Below are positions 12,997 through 22,652 of a stretch of 64,000 nt of DNA, piece after piece. The notes under the pieces were generated by a model, which did not search any database, was not told the origin of the DNA, and saw only the letters and a program-made list of their open reading frames with translations. The stretch comes from Syngnathus acus (Eukaryota > Chordata > Actinopteri > Syngnathiformes > Syngnathidae). The stretch covers positions 868,001 to 932,000 of the forward strand of contig NC_051094.1 of the NCBI RefSeq assembly GCF_901709675.1, in the 5' to 3' direction. Each line of letters opens with the position of its first letter. Position 1 is the stretch's first letter. Made by a program: the position numbers and the translations under genes.

Positions 12997-13137
12997 TTGG
13001 GAAGTTTTAAAATCACTTTAATGGAAGCAGTTTTGACGCAACGAAAACAAATACATAAGCATCTCCGGAAACAGCGTCTTCTTTTGCGTTGACATAATAT
13101 CAGAACGCTGCCACCTATCGGTCGGCGGTGACAGACG
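12997..13137. promoter_or_regulatory. Divergent promoter interval between HSCB and the LRRC8A 5' exons
   Basis: Only 141 bases separate the HSCB start codon (minus strand) from the first ATG of the plus-strand exon at 13138. Such short head-to-head spacing implies a shared, bidirectional promoter; vertebrate HSCB genes are commonly in this arrangement with a neighbour. No TATA box is obvious, and ACGCAACGAAAAC and CGGTCGGCGGTGACAG are CpG-containing blocks. Transcription starts are not known. Confidence 0.5.
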
Positions 13138-13269
13138 ATGACTGAAGCGTCTGGATTGTGCTCGGAAAAACAGCGGCTACGGCTATTAGCTTTAGCTGCC
13201 CTAGCCAAGAAAAGGCAAATACGCGCTCTTTCCAGTGGTTCTGGATTTAAACACACGTCTTCAAACACA
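13138..13269 (+). other. Putative 5' exon, probably LRRC8A 5' UTR, with an upstream ORF
   Basis: An ATG at 13138 opens 44 codons (MTEASGLCSEKQ...) and ends at a strong donor (GTAAGT at 13270). Joined to the next candidate exon at 13749 it reads only eight more codons (VSHISSWH) to a stop, so it makes about a 52-residue peptide that I do not recognise. Position just upstream of LRRC8A and the small size favour a 5'-untranslated exon with an upstream ORF. A separate small gene cannot be excluded. Confidence 0.4.
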
Positions 13270-13748
13270 GTAAGTGAACGTTTCAAACTGTTTTCCCACA
13301 ACTTCTTAGTTCCCCCGCTGACATATTATCCGAGGCGTTTTTCCCCCCAAATGAAGTTCAAGCCCAGATGACACAAAGAGCCGGGTGGTAAACATGTAGC
13401 TAGTTAGCTTGCTGGCTAACTGCACCCATAACGCTATTGCGCTGAAGATGTTCGTGTCAAGTAGTCCGATCTACATTCACGTGTTCAATGGGGGGAAAAA
13501 AACTGAAAATGATTGCCTGTTTTGTAAATCCACACGTCTTATTCTTGAATCAACGACTTGTGGTTTAGTAAGCCATTTTTTGACAAAGCCCGTTTGTCAT
13601 GGTTTTATGATTTGTCATTAAGGTTAATCATATGCTCCAACTCAAACTATGTCGAATTTGACTTTCTCAACATTTTTTACCACATGCTATCATTGACAGA
13701 TCTCACAATTCACCCACTGTTTATTGTATTTCCTTTTTTGTAATATAG

Positions 13749-13874
13749 GTTTCTCACATAAGCTCATGGCACTGATAGTGGCGATGGTCCATGAACGCTC
13801 ATGGACTCACAGAAAACGGCTTGTCCAGCACCAACAGCAGCAGGCACTGGAGCCCAGATAACACAGTGAAACTG
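13749..13874 (+). other. Putative second 5' exon of LRRC8A
   Basis: The interval has a good acceptor (polypyrimidine tract then TAG, ending at 13748) and a strong donor (GTAAGT at 13875). It contains an ATG at 13791 opening MNAHGLTENGLSS, which runs through the whole exon but would not be in frame with LRRC8A if spliced to 15514. Most likely untranslated leader carrying upstream ORFs. Exon status is inferred from splice sites only. Confidence 0.4.
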
Positions 13875-15513
13875 GTAAGTTACACAATTGTGCAACAGCC
13901 ATGTGATGTGAGTAGGGGAAGAAAAAAAAGAGCTCTGAAGTTGAGCCAGTATAAATTTGCATTTTGGCCCCTGATGCAGACTTGGTGTCCCCGACTTTAT
14001 CGTTTGTGAACAAAGTAGACGCCTGTGATGACTGCCAGCGTCTGCCTCTTATTGTCTTAGTGAAGGTGTGTTGGGGAGGTGAGGGAAAAGGTGACAGTAG
14101 AGTGTCCCGGAGAGGCAACTGGTTGGAGACAGCACTTTCTATAAGGTAAACAGGATCTCTCCGACTGAAGGTCGAGGGAGGTGCTTCTCAAGGCCCCCGC
14201 AGACAATACTCTGGGTATTATTAACGGAAATGGCTAAGAATAGAGAGCTAGCGAGAGAGGTGGCTCCTCTGGCCGTCGCGTTGTTTGGGTTAAACATGCC
14301 AAAACGGAACATCATCTTTAGAGGAGTCCCGCGCTGGGCGTGCCGCACACACGCCAAGCCCGAGGGGCTGATTGGAAGCACTGATGGACAACATCGGCAA
14401 AAAAGCTGATGCGGAATGTTGTTCACTGCAAACGGGCGGACTTATTGCTCTTTACAGATGTGTAAGTTGAATATATTTTCTGCTTCTAATGCTCGATCGT
14501 AATTGTATTTTTAGAATGATTAAGTAATATAATGCGTCGTCTGTGTGCGGTTGTGCATGACTTTTTATGGAGAGTTGAATCTGATGCTGGTCTGTGTACG
14601 ATTGATAAGTCAAACAGTCATCATCATGAAATATTTCCTAACTGCGTAAGAAATGCTTTCCACTGTGTGAAAGCAATAAAACACGCTCGGGTGTTTAACC
14701 CTTAACTTGAATGACAAAGGGCAAGCTTGTACGATAAGTCACATTGCATGTTAAAGATTAACCACTGCGAATTTAATAAGAGTGGGTTTCTTTTCTAATA
14801 TCAGGTGATAGTCAGCAGTTGGCTAGTTAGCAGCAAATATTAGCAATTGATGCTGACGTCTCACGTGACACCACTCACGATAACCATTTTTTTGGTGTAA
14901 CATTTACAGCCCATTTCTGTCACAAAAGTTTGAGGTTTTTTTTTTTTTCCCCTTCCTTAATAATGCAATCTCTGCTAGTGATGCAGTTTTGTTGTTTTTG
15001 GACATGTGCCATCAACTCCAACTGTAGAAATGGGATAATTTTCTTTTGATTTATGCAAATGTAAATGATGGCAAGCCTATAAGAAGACGCTGAAAATTGT
15101 ACTTCATATTTAAATGACTGATGAGTTTTGGCTCCAAAGCCCACATCCAGTATGGCACCCCATTTCAGAGATTAATTGGACCCGTTCAAAGAAAAAACAG
15201 CATATCCGTTATACTAAAGTCTATGAACGAAGACTTTGTCAGGAAAAGCCAGAAGCTCACTCTTGGAGCACTGATTCTCAATCATATTTTGCGACGCAAA
15301 TTTTATCCGAGTTTTACCGAAAAATGAACTGTGGACTACAAATATAAGTGTATGACATACGCGTGGTTCATTTCAGAGAACTTAAATACGGAAGTTCCAG
15401 GTAGCAAGTATAGACAACTTATTGATATTTACAGAAGAAAATCAATAGCTGGCCTCACTGACTGACTCTCAAGCCGAGCATCTTCTCCTTCAAATCCGTG
15501 CTTTTTCTCACAG
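13875..15513 (+). other. Probable LRRC8A 5' UTR intron, nothing else recognised
   Basis: Bounded by the donor at 13875 and an acceptor (CTTTTTCTCACAG) ending at 15513, eight bases before the LRRC8A start codon. No protein-coding signal that I recognise lies inside; a GC-richer block at about 14150-14420 has no recognisable translation. Confidence 0.45.
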
Positions 15514-15520
15514 ATAAACC

Positions 15521-18058
15521 ATGATCCCCATCACTGAACTGCGGTACTTTGTGGACACCCAGCCAGCCTACCGCATCCTGAAACCATGGTGGGACGTGTT
15601 CACGGACTACATTTCCATCGTTATGCTCATGATCTCGGTGTTCGGTGGGACTCTGCAGGTCACCCAGGACAAGATGATCTGCTTGCCCTGCAAGTGGGTG
15701 GTGGATAAGACCTGCAAGAAGAACTTGAATTCCTCATTCATCGCACCTTTGTCGTGGGAGCCCAAAGGAATCCAATACGATTTGGACCGCCACCAGTACA
15801 ACTATGTCGATGCCGTGTGCTACGAGACTAGATTACACTGGTTTGCCAAATATTTCCCCTACCTGGTGTTACTCCATACCCTTATTTTCTTAGCCTGCAG
15901 CAACTTTTGGTTTAAGTTTCCCCGCACCAGCTCCAAACTCGAGCACTTTGTGTCCATCTTACTCAAGTGCTTCGACTCGCCGTGGACCACCAGAGCTCTT
16001 TCGGAGACGGTGGTCGAAGAGAGTGATCCGAAACCAATGAAAATGAACGGCTCCATGGAGCACAAGGAGTCCGTCGTCAGCGAAGACGTGGAGGCCAGCG
16101 TCCCTATGCTCCAGCGCACCAAGACGCGACTCGAGCAGGGCATCGTCGATCGAACGGACACGGGGGTTCTGGATAAGAAAGAAGGCGAGCAGGCCAAGGC
16201 TCTCTTTGAAAAAGTCAAGAAGTTCCGAATCCACGTGGAAGAAGGGGACATCGTGTATAGGTTGTACATCCGTCAGACTATTATCAAGGTGATCAAATTC
16301 ATTTTGATCATCTGCTACACAGGGTATTATGTGAACGATATCAAGTTCAGCGTGGACTGTCACGTGGACATACAAAGTCTGACTGGGTACAACGTATATC
16401 GTTGCGCTCATCCCTTGGCTACGCTCTTTAAGATCTTGGCCTGTTTCTACATTAGCTTGGTGGTGGTGTACGGCTTCATCTGCATGTATACTCTGTGCTG
16501 GATGTTGCGGCGCTCCCTCAAGAAGTATTCCTTCGAGTCGATTCGAGAAGAGAGCAGCTACAGCGACATACCCGACGTGAAGAACGACTTTGCCTTCATG
16601 TTGCACATGATCGATCAGTACGACCCGCTCTACTCCAAGCGCTTTGCCGTCTTCCTCTCCGAAGTGAGCGAAAACAAACTGAGGCAGCTCAACCTCAACA
16701 ACGAGTGGACACTGGACAAGCTCAGGCAGAGGATAACCAAGAACTCCCAAGAGAAGCTGGAGCTGCACCTTTTCATGCTCAGTGGCATTCCAGACACGGT
16801 GTTCGACCTGATGGAGCTGGAGGTTCTCAAACTGGAGCTCATACCGGACGTGACCATCCCGCCGATAATCGCTCAGCTCGTCAACCTGCGGGAGATGTGG
16901 CTTTACCACACCCCGGCCAAAATCGAAGCTCCGGCGTTGGCTTTTTTGCGGGAGAATTTGAAGTCTCTGCACATCAAATTCACCGACATCAAGGAGATCC
17001 CTCTATGGATTTATAGTTTGAAGAATCTCAGTGAGCTTCACCTCACCGGGAATCTCAGCGCTGAGAACAACCGCTACATCGTCATCGATGGGCTGAGGGA
17101 GCTGAAAAGGCTCAAGGTTCTTCGTTTAAAGAGCAATCTCACCAAGCTGCCTCAGGTGGTGACCGACGTGGGCATGCACCTCCAGAAGCTGTCCGTCAAC
17201 AACGAAGGCACCAAGCTGATGGTGCTCAACAGCCTGAAGAAAATGGTCAACCTGACCGAACTGGAGCTGATCCGCTGCGATCTGGAGCGCATACCGCACT
17301 CCATCTTCAGCTTGCACAATTTGCAGGAGATCGATCTGAAGGACAACAACCTGAAGACTATCGAGGAGATCATCAGTTTCCAGCACTTGCACAGGCTGGT
17401 CTGCCTTAAACTCTGGTATAATCAGATTGCCTACATCCCCATCCAGATTGGCACGCTCATCAATTTAGAGAAACTCTACCTGAACAGAAATAAGATTGGG
17501 AAGATTCCCGGCCAGTTGTTTTATTGTCGCAAGCTTCGCTTTCTGGACCTGAGCCACAACAACTTAACCAATATCCCGGCTGACATCGGCTCCCTGCAGA
17601 ACCTTCAGTACCTTGCCGTGACTGCCAATAGAGTGAGTACGCTCGCCACCTGTCGTCGCACCCGTCTGTTTCCACGACAGGGTTCTATTCGATCTTTTCA
17701 TTTTAATTGCAAAGGCTCTAAAAATAACCAATCGTTTCAGGAAAAAATAATGCTTTCCCCGTTCGTCCACTTTGACATGCAGATCGAGAGCCTGCCCAAT
17801 GAGCTGTTCCAGTGCAAGAAACTGCGCACCTTGAACCTGGGTAACAACTGCCTGCAGTCTCTGCCGTCACGTTTCGGCGAGCTGACGGGACTGACGCAAC
17901 TGGAGCTGAGAGGCAACCGTCTGGAGTGTCTGCCCGTTGAGCTGGCAGAGTGCCGGCAATTAAAGCGAACTGGTCTGGTTGTGGAGGAGGACCTCTTCAA
18001 CACCCTGCCCACGGAAGTCAAAGAACAGTTGTGGCGGACGGACAAAGAGCAGATATGA
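15521..18058 (+). CDS. lrrc8a: LRRC8A, obligatory subunit of the volume-regulated anion channel (VRAC)
   Basis: Two coding exons, 15521-17632 and 17783-18058, give 795 residues (human about 810). LRRC8A forms hexamers with LRRC8B-E in the plasma membrane and releases chloride and osmolytes on swelling. The N-terminus MIPITELRYFVDTQPAYR is close to human LRRC8A. Four membrane segments follow: about residues 23-47, 113-130, 248-268 and 306-328. The first extracellular loop has CLPCKW, an NSS glycosylation site and CYETRLHWF, which keeps the Arg lining the pore entrance. The intracellular loop has VVEESDPKPMK, shorter than human. From about 400 there are some 15 leucine-rich repeats, ending LPTEVKEQLWRTDKEQI. 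An acceptor ends at 15513, so the leader is spliced. Paralogy (fish have lrrc8a duplicates) is not resolved. Confidence 0.97.
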   Translation: MIPITELRYFVDTQPAYRILKPWWDVFTDYISIVMLMISVFGGTLQVTQDKMICLPCKWVVDKTCKKNLNSSFIAPLSWEPKGIQYDLDRHQYNYVDAVCYETRLHWFAKYFPYLVLLHTLIFLACSNFWFKFPRTSSKLEHFVSILLKCFDSPWTTRALSETVVEESDPKPMKMNGSMEHKESVVSEDVEASVPMLQRTKTRLEQGIVDRTDTGVLDKKEGEQAKALFEKVKKFRIHVEEGDIVYRLYIRQTIIKVIKFILIICYTGYYVNDIKFSVDCHVDIQSLTGYNVYRCAHPLATLFKILACFYISLVVVYGFICMYTLCWMLRRSLKKYSFESIREESSYSDIPDVKNDFAFMLHMIDQYDPLYSKRFAVFLSEVSENKLRQLNLNNEWTLDKLRQRITKNSQEKLELHLFMLSGIPDTVFDLMELEVLKLELIPDVTIPPIIAQLVNLREMWLYHTPAKIEAPALAFLRENLKSLHIKFTDIKEIPLWIYSLKNLSELHLTGNLSAENNRYIVIDGLRELKRLKVLRLKSNLTKLPQVVTDVGMHLQKLSVNNEGTKLMVLNSLKKMVNLTELELIRCDLERIPHSIFSLHNLQEIDLKDNNLKTIEEIISFQHLHRLVCLKLWYNQIAYIPIQIGTLINLEKLYLNRNKIGKIPGQLFYCRKLRFLDLSHNNLTNIPADIGSLQNLQYLAVTANRVSTLATCRRTRLFPRQGSIRSFHFNCKGSKNNQSFQEKIMLSPFVHFDMQIESLPNELFQCKKLRTLNLGNNCLQSLPSRFGELTGLTQLELRGNRLECLPVELAECRQLKRTGLVVEEDLFNTLPTEVKEQLWRTDKEQI
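17633..17782 (+). other. 150-nt in-frame, stop-free intron of LRRC8A
   Basis: The interval starts GTGAGT after the AGA codon of TANR and ends GACATGCAG before ATCGAGAGC. Removing it restores the LRR sequence TANR-IESLPNELF, which matches human TANRIETLPPELF. Its length is 50 codons and it has no in-frame stop, so a reading frame runs across it. The translated intron (VSTLATCRRTRL...) is basic and low in leucine, unlike an LRR. I therefore treat it as an intron. Retention would add 50 residues late in the LRR domain. Confidence 0.9.
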
Positions 18059-20494
18059 ACGTAGCCATGGCTTCGCAGATACTCGCCAAGCCGGTCACCG
18101 AAGCGGCCGCCCCAAACCCCGAGACGGGATGGCGTCAGGTACAGCCAGTAAAAAAAGGGAACGTGTTCACTAGATTGGCACGACTTGTATTCTTTTACTG
18201 CTTAGCTTCCCAACTTATATTTGGTCACACACTTTGACCCACTTGTCGGGCTATTTAGCAATAATAAGAGAACACTTACTTGATTGATCCCAAAGGGAAA
18301 TTGGAGAAGCAGTGCCATGGTGATGTTTGTTTACATTTTGTGCATCTCAATGATGGCGAATTGGAGGTAAGTATGCAAAATGGTAGGCCAACAATACTGA
18401 GCATTTCACAAGCATTAAACAAGACATTCGTCCCGTATTCTCGGACATGTCGTGTCAGCGCGCCAACGAGAAGCCAAGCATGGTCTTTCTTTTGTATTAC
18501 ATCATAGTGTCGGAATCAGCCGACTTAGTGTTGGAAGTCGATTCCTTTGAAGGACTTGACGAGACGGAGCAAAATCTCTGAAGGTTAAGCTCATTATATA
18601 TGTTGCATATATTTACAACCGTACCAAGTACAATTACACTGTCAAGTTGACAATCATTTCAGTTGGAAAAATGTGTGCCGGCTCCATGTCACCTGGATTT
18701 CCTATGTTTGTTTGTTTTTGTCCACAATATGTCGTACCAAATCCCAGTCCTGTTGGCATCGACTATAAAAAATAGTGAGAGAAAAAATGTGAGTGGAAGG
18801 TATGCTTCAAATGTATTCATATATGAGAAAATGCGTTTGAGCACGTCAGAGAGTCCTTTGAACGAGCGTTATGTGCAGTCGTCCCTTGCTTGATCTCGAT
18901 GTTGGGTGGGGAAGGAGACCTCCACGTATTTGAGCCAGCCCACCATGCAGCCCTATAAACAAACCTCAGAGGAACGGAAAGGAAATGCCTCGACTGCTCA
19001 ATTATTAATCGACATTTGCTTTTTACACGAGTGCAACTGAAATGGCCCCTGATCTCAATCTTGGAGTGTAGTGAGGTTTTTAGTGTATATAGCTAAATAA
19101 TGTTAAAAAAGTAACACAAAAAGCTTACAACCTTGTGCACCCCAATGAGGAGTTCTGTCACTTTCATGAATATCTGATCGCAGGTTTCCAGGACCTGTTC
19201 ACCTGATACGCACAATTACTTTGCTAAAGTGGGGCAAATCTAGTCTTTGTCAAATAAAAACCACACCATCGATCATCTGCCAGTGACTTTTCTAACGGCT
19301 GTGTGTGCAGGCCACTTGCCTTAACCCTGTTTTTATGTACTGTCGCGTGTTTTGTTTTGATTGCGTGTCTAATACTTTGTACACTTGACCACCTGTTAAA
19401 GCTAATGTGGAAGACTACTTGGCTCCAAATAATCACGGCTGAAACAGAACATTTATGTGTATTTTATTGTAAATGTTTTGGAATGCTTTGATCATTAATC
19501 TGTCGTAGCTAACAGGAAAGAAGTCACTAATAAAGGAGAACCATTGTGATATAGGCGATGCTCCTTTTTTATGATTACAAATGATAGTGTCAGTCTTATT
19601 ACTTTGCAAATTTATGTGTAGATGTTTTCACATATAATTGTTTTGCAGATGAGAGAGAATCATGGGTGTGTGAAATGAAAAAATGAATCAAATACAAATC
19701 TTTTCCAAATAAAAAAATGTGACTCGTCTAGTGACTGATATATTCAATTGATACCTTCATTATTAACAACGTGGGTGTACTGGGGGGGTGACAAAGTGAT
19801 GCTGGTCCACATTCAACTGCAACATCTTTCATATTGTATTTGACATGAGACTTAAAGTATCATAATTAAACCTAAGAGCAAGGTTAAGATTGATTAAAGC
19901 CACTTGTTTGACTTTTTTTTACCCCCAACATAAAAACCCCAGTGTAAGTTGGGCCTAATAGGAAAATGCAGTAAAAGCAGAACTATTCAGTTTACATGAA
20001 TTACCCGAATACTATGTTTCAACATTTTTCAATTCACTATGTTGAACATTATTTGTGACGATGTACTGACTGTATTTTATATTCTTGGAATATTGTTTGC
20101 TTGATTTTGAAATACCCAAATAAATTTGAAAACGTTATTACACGAAGATTATTCCGTTTCCGTGCTGACTTCAGGCATCGTAAACGAAGGAGGACTCGGT
20201 TTACGACAACTCCTGTTCATGCAACAGCGACGGATTTATTACGTAAATCAGGACGATCTTTAGTCTGTAGTTTAGCCTAAAAGCAGTAAAGGTATCATTA
20301 TGACAATAAATATTTATACGAATATCAACAATATAATACATCGAAGAACTGCGTTCCTCGAAATGTCGTATGTTGGGACGGAACCGAGGTTGGCCTACAC
20401 GTATGTCGTCTCGGAACTATAATCCGCTGAGTAATGCGTCCACACGGACTTGTTTCGTTCGCGCACTCATTCACGCACTGTCGCAGCGTTTAAA
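18059..20494. other. LRRC8A 3' UTR and intergenic DNA before PPIL3
   Basis: No coding exon is recognised. The first part is presumably LRRC8A 3' UTR. A candidate poly(A) signal (AATAAA) is at 19529-19534 and another at about 20118. A short retroelement remnant lies near 18280. The final 100 bases before PPIL3 contain several CG dinucleotides (for example CGTTCGCGC) and probably hold its promoter. Confidence 0.5.
18278..18306 (+). mobile_element. Small retroelement-tail fragment
   Basis: The core TTGATCCCAAAGGGAAATT is a motif I know from the 3' ends of abundant fish retroelements. Only about 25 bases are recognisable, so family and boundaries are uncertain. Confidence 0.35.
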
Positions 20495-21863
20495 ATGGTA
20501 ACTTTTTGTTTCAATTTAAGACGACGAAGCAGCATCCAAATGTATCATAGATATGTCTTCATGTTTTAAATGTGTGTTATTTACGGATCATTTCTTTTTC
20601 GTTCTTAACTCGTTGGTCGAACTGACTGATTTGATGTCTGTTTTTGTTTTGTGGCGTGCGTGTGTGTGTGTATTTGTGCAGGCAGTGACCCTTCACACAG
20701 ATTTAGGAGACATCAAAATTGAAATATTTTGTGAACGTGCACCAAGAACTTGTGAGGTAAGTTTTTAGAATGACATAGACTAAAGGGAGGAGAGAATTGA
20801 TTTTTTGAGCTGTGTTTCGACTGAAGAACGTTGAAGACCAAGTGTGAGAGTTGTTTGGTTTAATTGACAGCATCAGATGTATAAATTGAAGGGTTTATTG
20901 TGATTATGAGGCAAGAAGTTACTTTTATGTCCGTGCCTCACCAGTCATGACCCTCACCAGAACGTCACTGCTTGTCATTTTAGAACTTCCTCGCCCTGTG
21001 TGCCAGTGGCTTCTACAAAGGATGCATCTTTCACCGAAACATTAAAGGCTTCATGGTGCAAACGGGAGACCCAACAGGTAGAGGGTGACATTCAATAATT
21101 ACTTCCAATGTCATTTGTGTGACTTTCCCCCCTCCTTCCCTTCCCTTCCATTTGGATGCAAAATCCCACAGGCACTGGCAAAGGAGGAACAAGCATATGG
21201 GGGCGCAAGTTTGAAGATGAGTTCAGTGAACATTTAAAAGTAAGTGCCCCCCATCCCCTATTTTTTACAATGTTGACCTAAGTTTCCTCAGTAATTTTCC
21301 TCATACCTCAGCAGACCTCATTTCAGCCAGCATCAGGATGAACTTTTAACAGTTCAGATGTCCTGACATTTTGTTTACCGTACTTTACTGTCTATGTAGG
21401 TTTGTTTTCTTTTGGTAGTATTTTTTTTTTTATCTGCTTTTGTTTTGTTTTTTCTTTCAGCATAATGTCCGAGGAGTGGTCTCCATGGCAAACAATGGTC
21501 CGAATACAAATGGCTCCCAGTTTTTCTTCACCTACGCCAAACAGCCTCATCTGGACATGAAGTATACGGTGTTTGGAAAGTATGTACTGTACGGAATGAC
21601 ATTTCCGTCCATTTACAACCTTGTACATATGCAAATTTTGCAGGGAAATGTGTGCTATCTCGATGCAAACCGCCTCTTAATCTATATTAGACGTATTTCA
21701 CATTGTGTGGTTTTTTTTTTCTGCTTTGCTTTCTAGGATTATCGATGGCTTGGAAGCACTGGATGAGCTTGAAAAACTGCCCGTGCATGAAAAGACCTTC
21801 CGACCGTTGACTGAAAGTCGAATTAAAGATGTCACCATTCATGCCAACCCTTTTGCTGGATAG
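20495..21863 (+). CDS. ppil3: PPIL3, spliceosome-associated cyclophilin (peptidyl-prolyl isomerase-like 3)
   Basis: Six coding segments: 20495-20497 (the ATG alone), 20682-20756, 20984-21077, 21172-21239, 21461-21579 and 21737-21863. All have GT-AG borders and join in frame to 161 residues, the same length as human PPIL3. The protein is a single cyclophilin domain found in spliceosomal C complexes. Visible blocks are [55 protein letters not shown] and [12 protein letters not shown], with the C-terminus IHANPFAG. The catalytic Arg of FHR and the Gln of MVQTGD are present. The cyclosporin-contacting Trp of cyclophilin A is His (PHLD), as in known PPIL3. The upstream ATG-GTAACT exon is required because exon 2 starts at Ala-2 with no ATG. 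Confidence 0.96.
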
Positions 21864-21945
21864 AAGAAGTCTCCAAAGTGCAAATTGTGAAGATGTCATT
21901 GTTTCGTACAAGAAAATAAGAAACCAGTATTTGCCCATGTTTTTT

Positions 21946-21951
21946 AATAAA
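21946..21951 (+). promoter_or_regulatory. PPIL3 poly(A) signal
   Basis: AATAAA 83 bases after the PPIL3 stop codon, with GT-rich sequence (TTGTTGTTGTGTTTGG) about 30 bases downstream, as expected for a cleavage and polyadenylation site. Confidence 0.75.
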
Positions 21952-22652
21952 TGACATATGATTACTTTTATTTCTCATTGTTGTTGTGTTTGGAAGTTAA
22001 ACAGTGCAGATACTTTGTTACTGTAAAAAAAAAAACTTTCTTGATGATGTCAGTCCAGCTGAAGAAATCCCAGCTACAAGCACGACGACCACAACGGCCC
22101 TAAAAAACTTCTCAGCCATTTCGAATGTGAGCATAACATCCATTTTCTCATTCGGATCACCGCTGAGAGGGAGGTGGATAGTTTGAGTTTTATTATGGGT
22201 TTGTTTATGGATCGCAAAACGCTTAAAGCGTCTATTACAAAGATATACTGTAGAAATAAAGACTGTCATCATCAAAAGCAGAGACAGAGGCCATTCAAGG
22301 TCTACCTCAATATCACTTTTGAAACTTTCCACAACTATGACCAGTCACTTTTTACACACAAATGTGTGGTTTATCAACCTCATCTTCCAACAAGAAAGAA
22401 AGAAATATTGTGGATTTTGAGTTGATATCAATTATCATTGTGTTGCATAAAACATTACTTTCAATCAATCATCGACAGCTTTTGTATTCTACCGTGCTTT
22501 TTTTGTGTGCTGTCATGCAGTTGTCTGTTAAAGTTTGACATGAAAAATGCAAACAAGCTGAGTGAGCGTTTATCTATTGCAGGGGTTAAGTTTGTCGCAA
22601 TCATTCTCTGTGAACCCAAGTGCTTGGCAGCTGACGACGCAAATGAACAGAA
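21952..22652. other. Short intergenic region between PPIL3 and the first SDR gene
   Basis: About 700 bases with no recognised gene; it must hold the promoter and leader of the first SDR gene. No TATA or other element is clear. A (CGACCA)-like stretch at 22083-22095 and AT-rich DNA are the only local features. Confidence 0.5.

Noticed and set aside
15959-16972. 337-codon minus-strand ORF opposite LRRC8A
   Set aside because: It is an antisense shadow of the LRRC8A exon; its translation is low-complexity and rich in His, Val and Leu, with no family resemblance, and LRRC8A is unmistakable on the other strand.
17633-17782. 50-residue insertion in the LRRC8A LRR domain
   Set aside because: GTGAGT and CAG borders, and restoration of the standard LRR when removed, show that it is an intron.
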